Assembly: GCA_964030785.1 (NCBI GenBank)
Contig: OZ034970.1
Span: 21,398,634 to 21,462,633 of the forward strand
Length of the DNA stretch: 64,000 nucleotides
Source: Siderastrea siderea
Lineage: Eukaryota; Cnidaria; Anthozoa; Scleractinia; Rhizangiidae
Reading direction: 5' to 3'
The position numbers and the translations under genes were made by a program. The notes under the pieces were generated by a model that saw nothing but the letters and a program-made list of their open reading frames with translations, did no database searches and had not been told where the DNA came from. Of the stretch, positions 62,613-64,000 are shown in pieces. Each line of letters starts with the position of its first letter. Within the stretch, counting starts at the first letter, position 1.

Positions 62613-64000
62613 TGAATTTATTGTTGACCCGAAGGTTTTATTCCATGGTTGATGATTTTACCGCTTTTTGCACGCGCTTTGGTCAAATGGCTGCCAGAGG
62701 CGTGTGCAGATACCTGAGAAATCATTAAACGCGAAACTTTGGCAAGAAAATTTCACACCCGAGCAATCTACTCGCTCGCTATTGATTGCGTACTCGCTAC
62801 AGCGTGCAGAGGCGAAAAAACAGCATTTACAATCATGAGCATGCGCTAAACCGTGAACTCTTCCCTTTAATGATAATCAATAAAGCTGCACTTGCGGGCT
62901 TAAGTGCAAACGTGCAATTTTACAGTGTGTAGCAGGGTGGGTGGTGCCCTTGCTCTTACACACTTCTGGGTGTGGTATGCTGATGGGCTCCTGCGTTGGC
63001 TCATCCGTTACTTTGCCAGCTGTGTCGCTGCCACCCTTTTTGTATTTCCTTTGTGGGATGTGTCTCTGCCCTCCCCCCCCCCCCCCCCACCAATTCTATT
63101 CACGTGCGAGTGTGTTGCTGCCACCCTATTTCACGGTAGGGTTCACCTGACAACCGTAGTCCCATTCACGGCTAAAAGGCTGTGTAATTTTATTATGTTC
63201 ATTTCTCTCGCATACACTACTGAATGACATAGTTGTTCATGTCCTATTATCACGTTTTCACACTGCTAATTTTGGTGAATAAAAGTTTATCTCTTCATGC
63301 AGTGGACACGTATCATCAAGGCCGCGGGTGAGAAACTAGGTCATCAGTATTCTTTTACGTAAAGCTTATGCACGAAGTGCGACGAATGGTAGCGACGTTG
63401 CGCGAAATATTCATGAATAGGCTCTTCAGTAGGACTTATAGTTTCTGAATTAATAATTGCACGTGCGCTAAATCGTTTGCCACGGATATTTTGACTTTTA
63501 TTTTAAAGAAAAATACTGTTAAGTCCGGCTTTTTTACTTTCAATAGAAACTTTTTAGAAGTTTTTCAACTAAACAAAGCAAAAACTAAAATAATACTCCT
63601 TGTCGCTAACATAGGGCTTCGCAAAACGCTTCTATTCTTCAATCCAAATATTTATGATCCCTAAATTGCAACGTATTGTTCTTTTCTAGACAGTGAACAA
63701 TAGCTGCTAGAATATGATTTCCATAATTAGCATAATCTAAACTTAAACATTCGTGTTTATTCGGTAAGCCTTCGGTAAAGCGCTAAAACCACCAATTTTG
63801 TGTCCAAGAATACGGCGCGAATATAGAATTTCCTGAACTGACACAACAGGTAGATAATCTAGGTGTATTGTAGATTGTCACAACAGAAGCACTTTTCTCA
63901 AACAGGCTTTTTAACAAAAAATTGAAAGCTTCAAATTTAAACAAGGACGAGTGTACTCATTTAGCTTACAACAACAAGCTTACAACTTTCAATGGAACTC
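62613..64000 (+). other. 3' flank, no gene recognised
   Basis: Contains a C-run (about 63071-63088) with two nearby copies of a GTGT-GCTGCCACCCT-TTT block, and AATAAA signals at 62879 and 63279. No coding similarity seen. Confidence 0.5.
62879..62884 (+). promoter_or_regulatory. Candidate poly(A) signal of the convertase gene
   Basis: First AATAAA on the + strand that I see after the in-frame stop. Another AATAAA lies at 63279-63284. Using either would put the 62436-62612 hairpin in the 3' UTR. Confidence 0.25.

Noticed and set aside
63302..63326. 25-nt stretch with both an AG acceptor and a GT donor, a possible micro-exon of the convertase
   Set aside because: Too short to judge, no similarity, and the gene already ends at 61766.

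Overview
The window looks like intron-rich, AT-rich animal genomic DNA, most likely from an anthozoan cnidarian such as a coral or sea anemone. Four observations suggest this: large introns packed with transposon remains, a gene that combines thrombospondin type-1 (TSP1) repeats with a ShK-type six-cysteine domain, BEL/Pao, DIRS/PAT-like and L1-like retroelements, and several short inverted-repeat elements of kinds I remember from cnidarian genomes. No rRNA, CRISPR or operon structure is present. The taxon is an inference.

One host gene runs the whole window on the + strand, from before 2762 to about 61766. I rebuilt 16 exons by splice sites and protein similarity. Every junction keeps the frame, and the 2352 coding bases give 783 codons and a stop. 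The product is a kexin/furin-family (subtilase S8B) proprotein convertase. Its parts are a catalytic domain (exons 1-8), a P domain (exons 9-11), four TSP1 repeats (one exon each, all phase 1-1) and a C-terminal ShK domain. The N-terminus, signal peptide and most of the propeptide lie outside the window or were not found. The catalytic triad and oxyanion residues are kept. Several acidic residues that give furin-like enzymes their dibasic specificity are replaced, so this looks like a divergent convertase-like protease with an adhesion-type tail.

The introns hold nested mobile elements. Region 2.9-7.5 kb has ATCGATT-rich arms around a TTAA-flanked element and a 9-bp-TSD inverted-repeat element. 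Region 9.9-11.1 kb is another inverted-repeat element with a 9-bp duplication. Region 11.85-23.0 kb is a decayed DIRS/PAT-like retrotransposon with apparent split direct repeats. It has been hit by a 3.2-kb foldback-like element, a MULE-like element and a TA-flanked element with tandem-repeat arms. Region 27.8-30.4 kb has two TTAA-flanked elements. Region 33.3-48.5 kb (intron 7) holds two BEL/Pao elements on the minus strand. The first has a MITE in its LTR, a 5'-truncated LINE in its integrase, a clean internal inversion in reverse transcriptase, a tandem duplication in gag, and a nearly intact 5.6-kb L1-like element with perfect target-site duplications. Region 51-59 kb has SINE and LINE tails. 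Downstream of the gene, at 62.4-62.6 kb, is an 83-bp-arm near-perfect hairpin.
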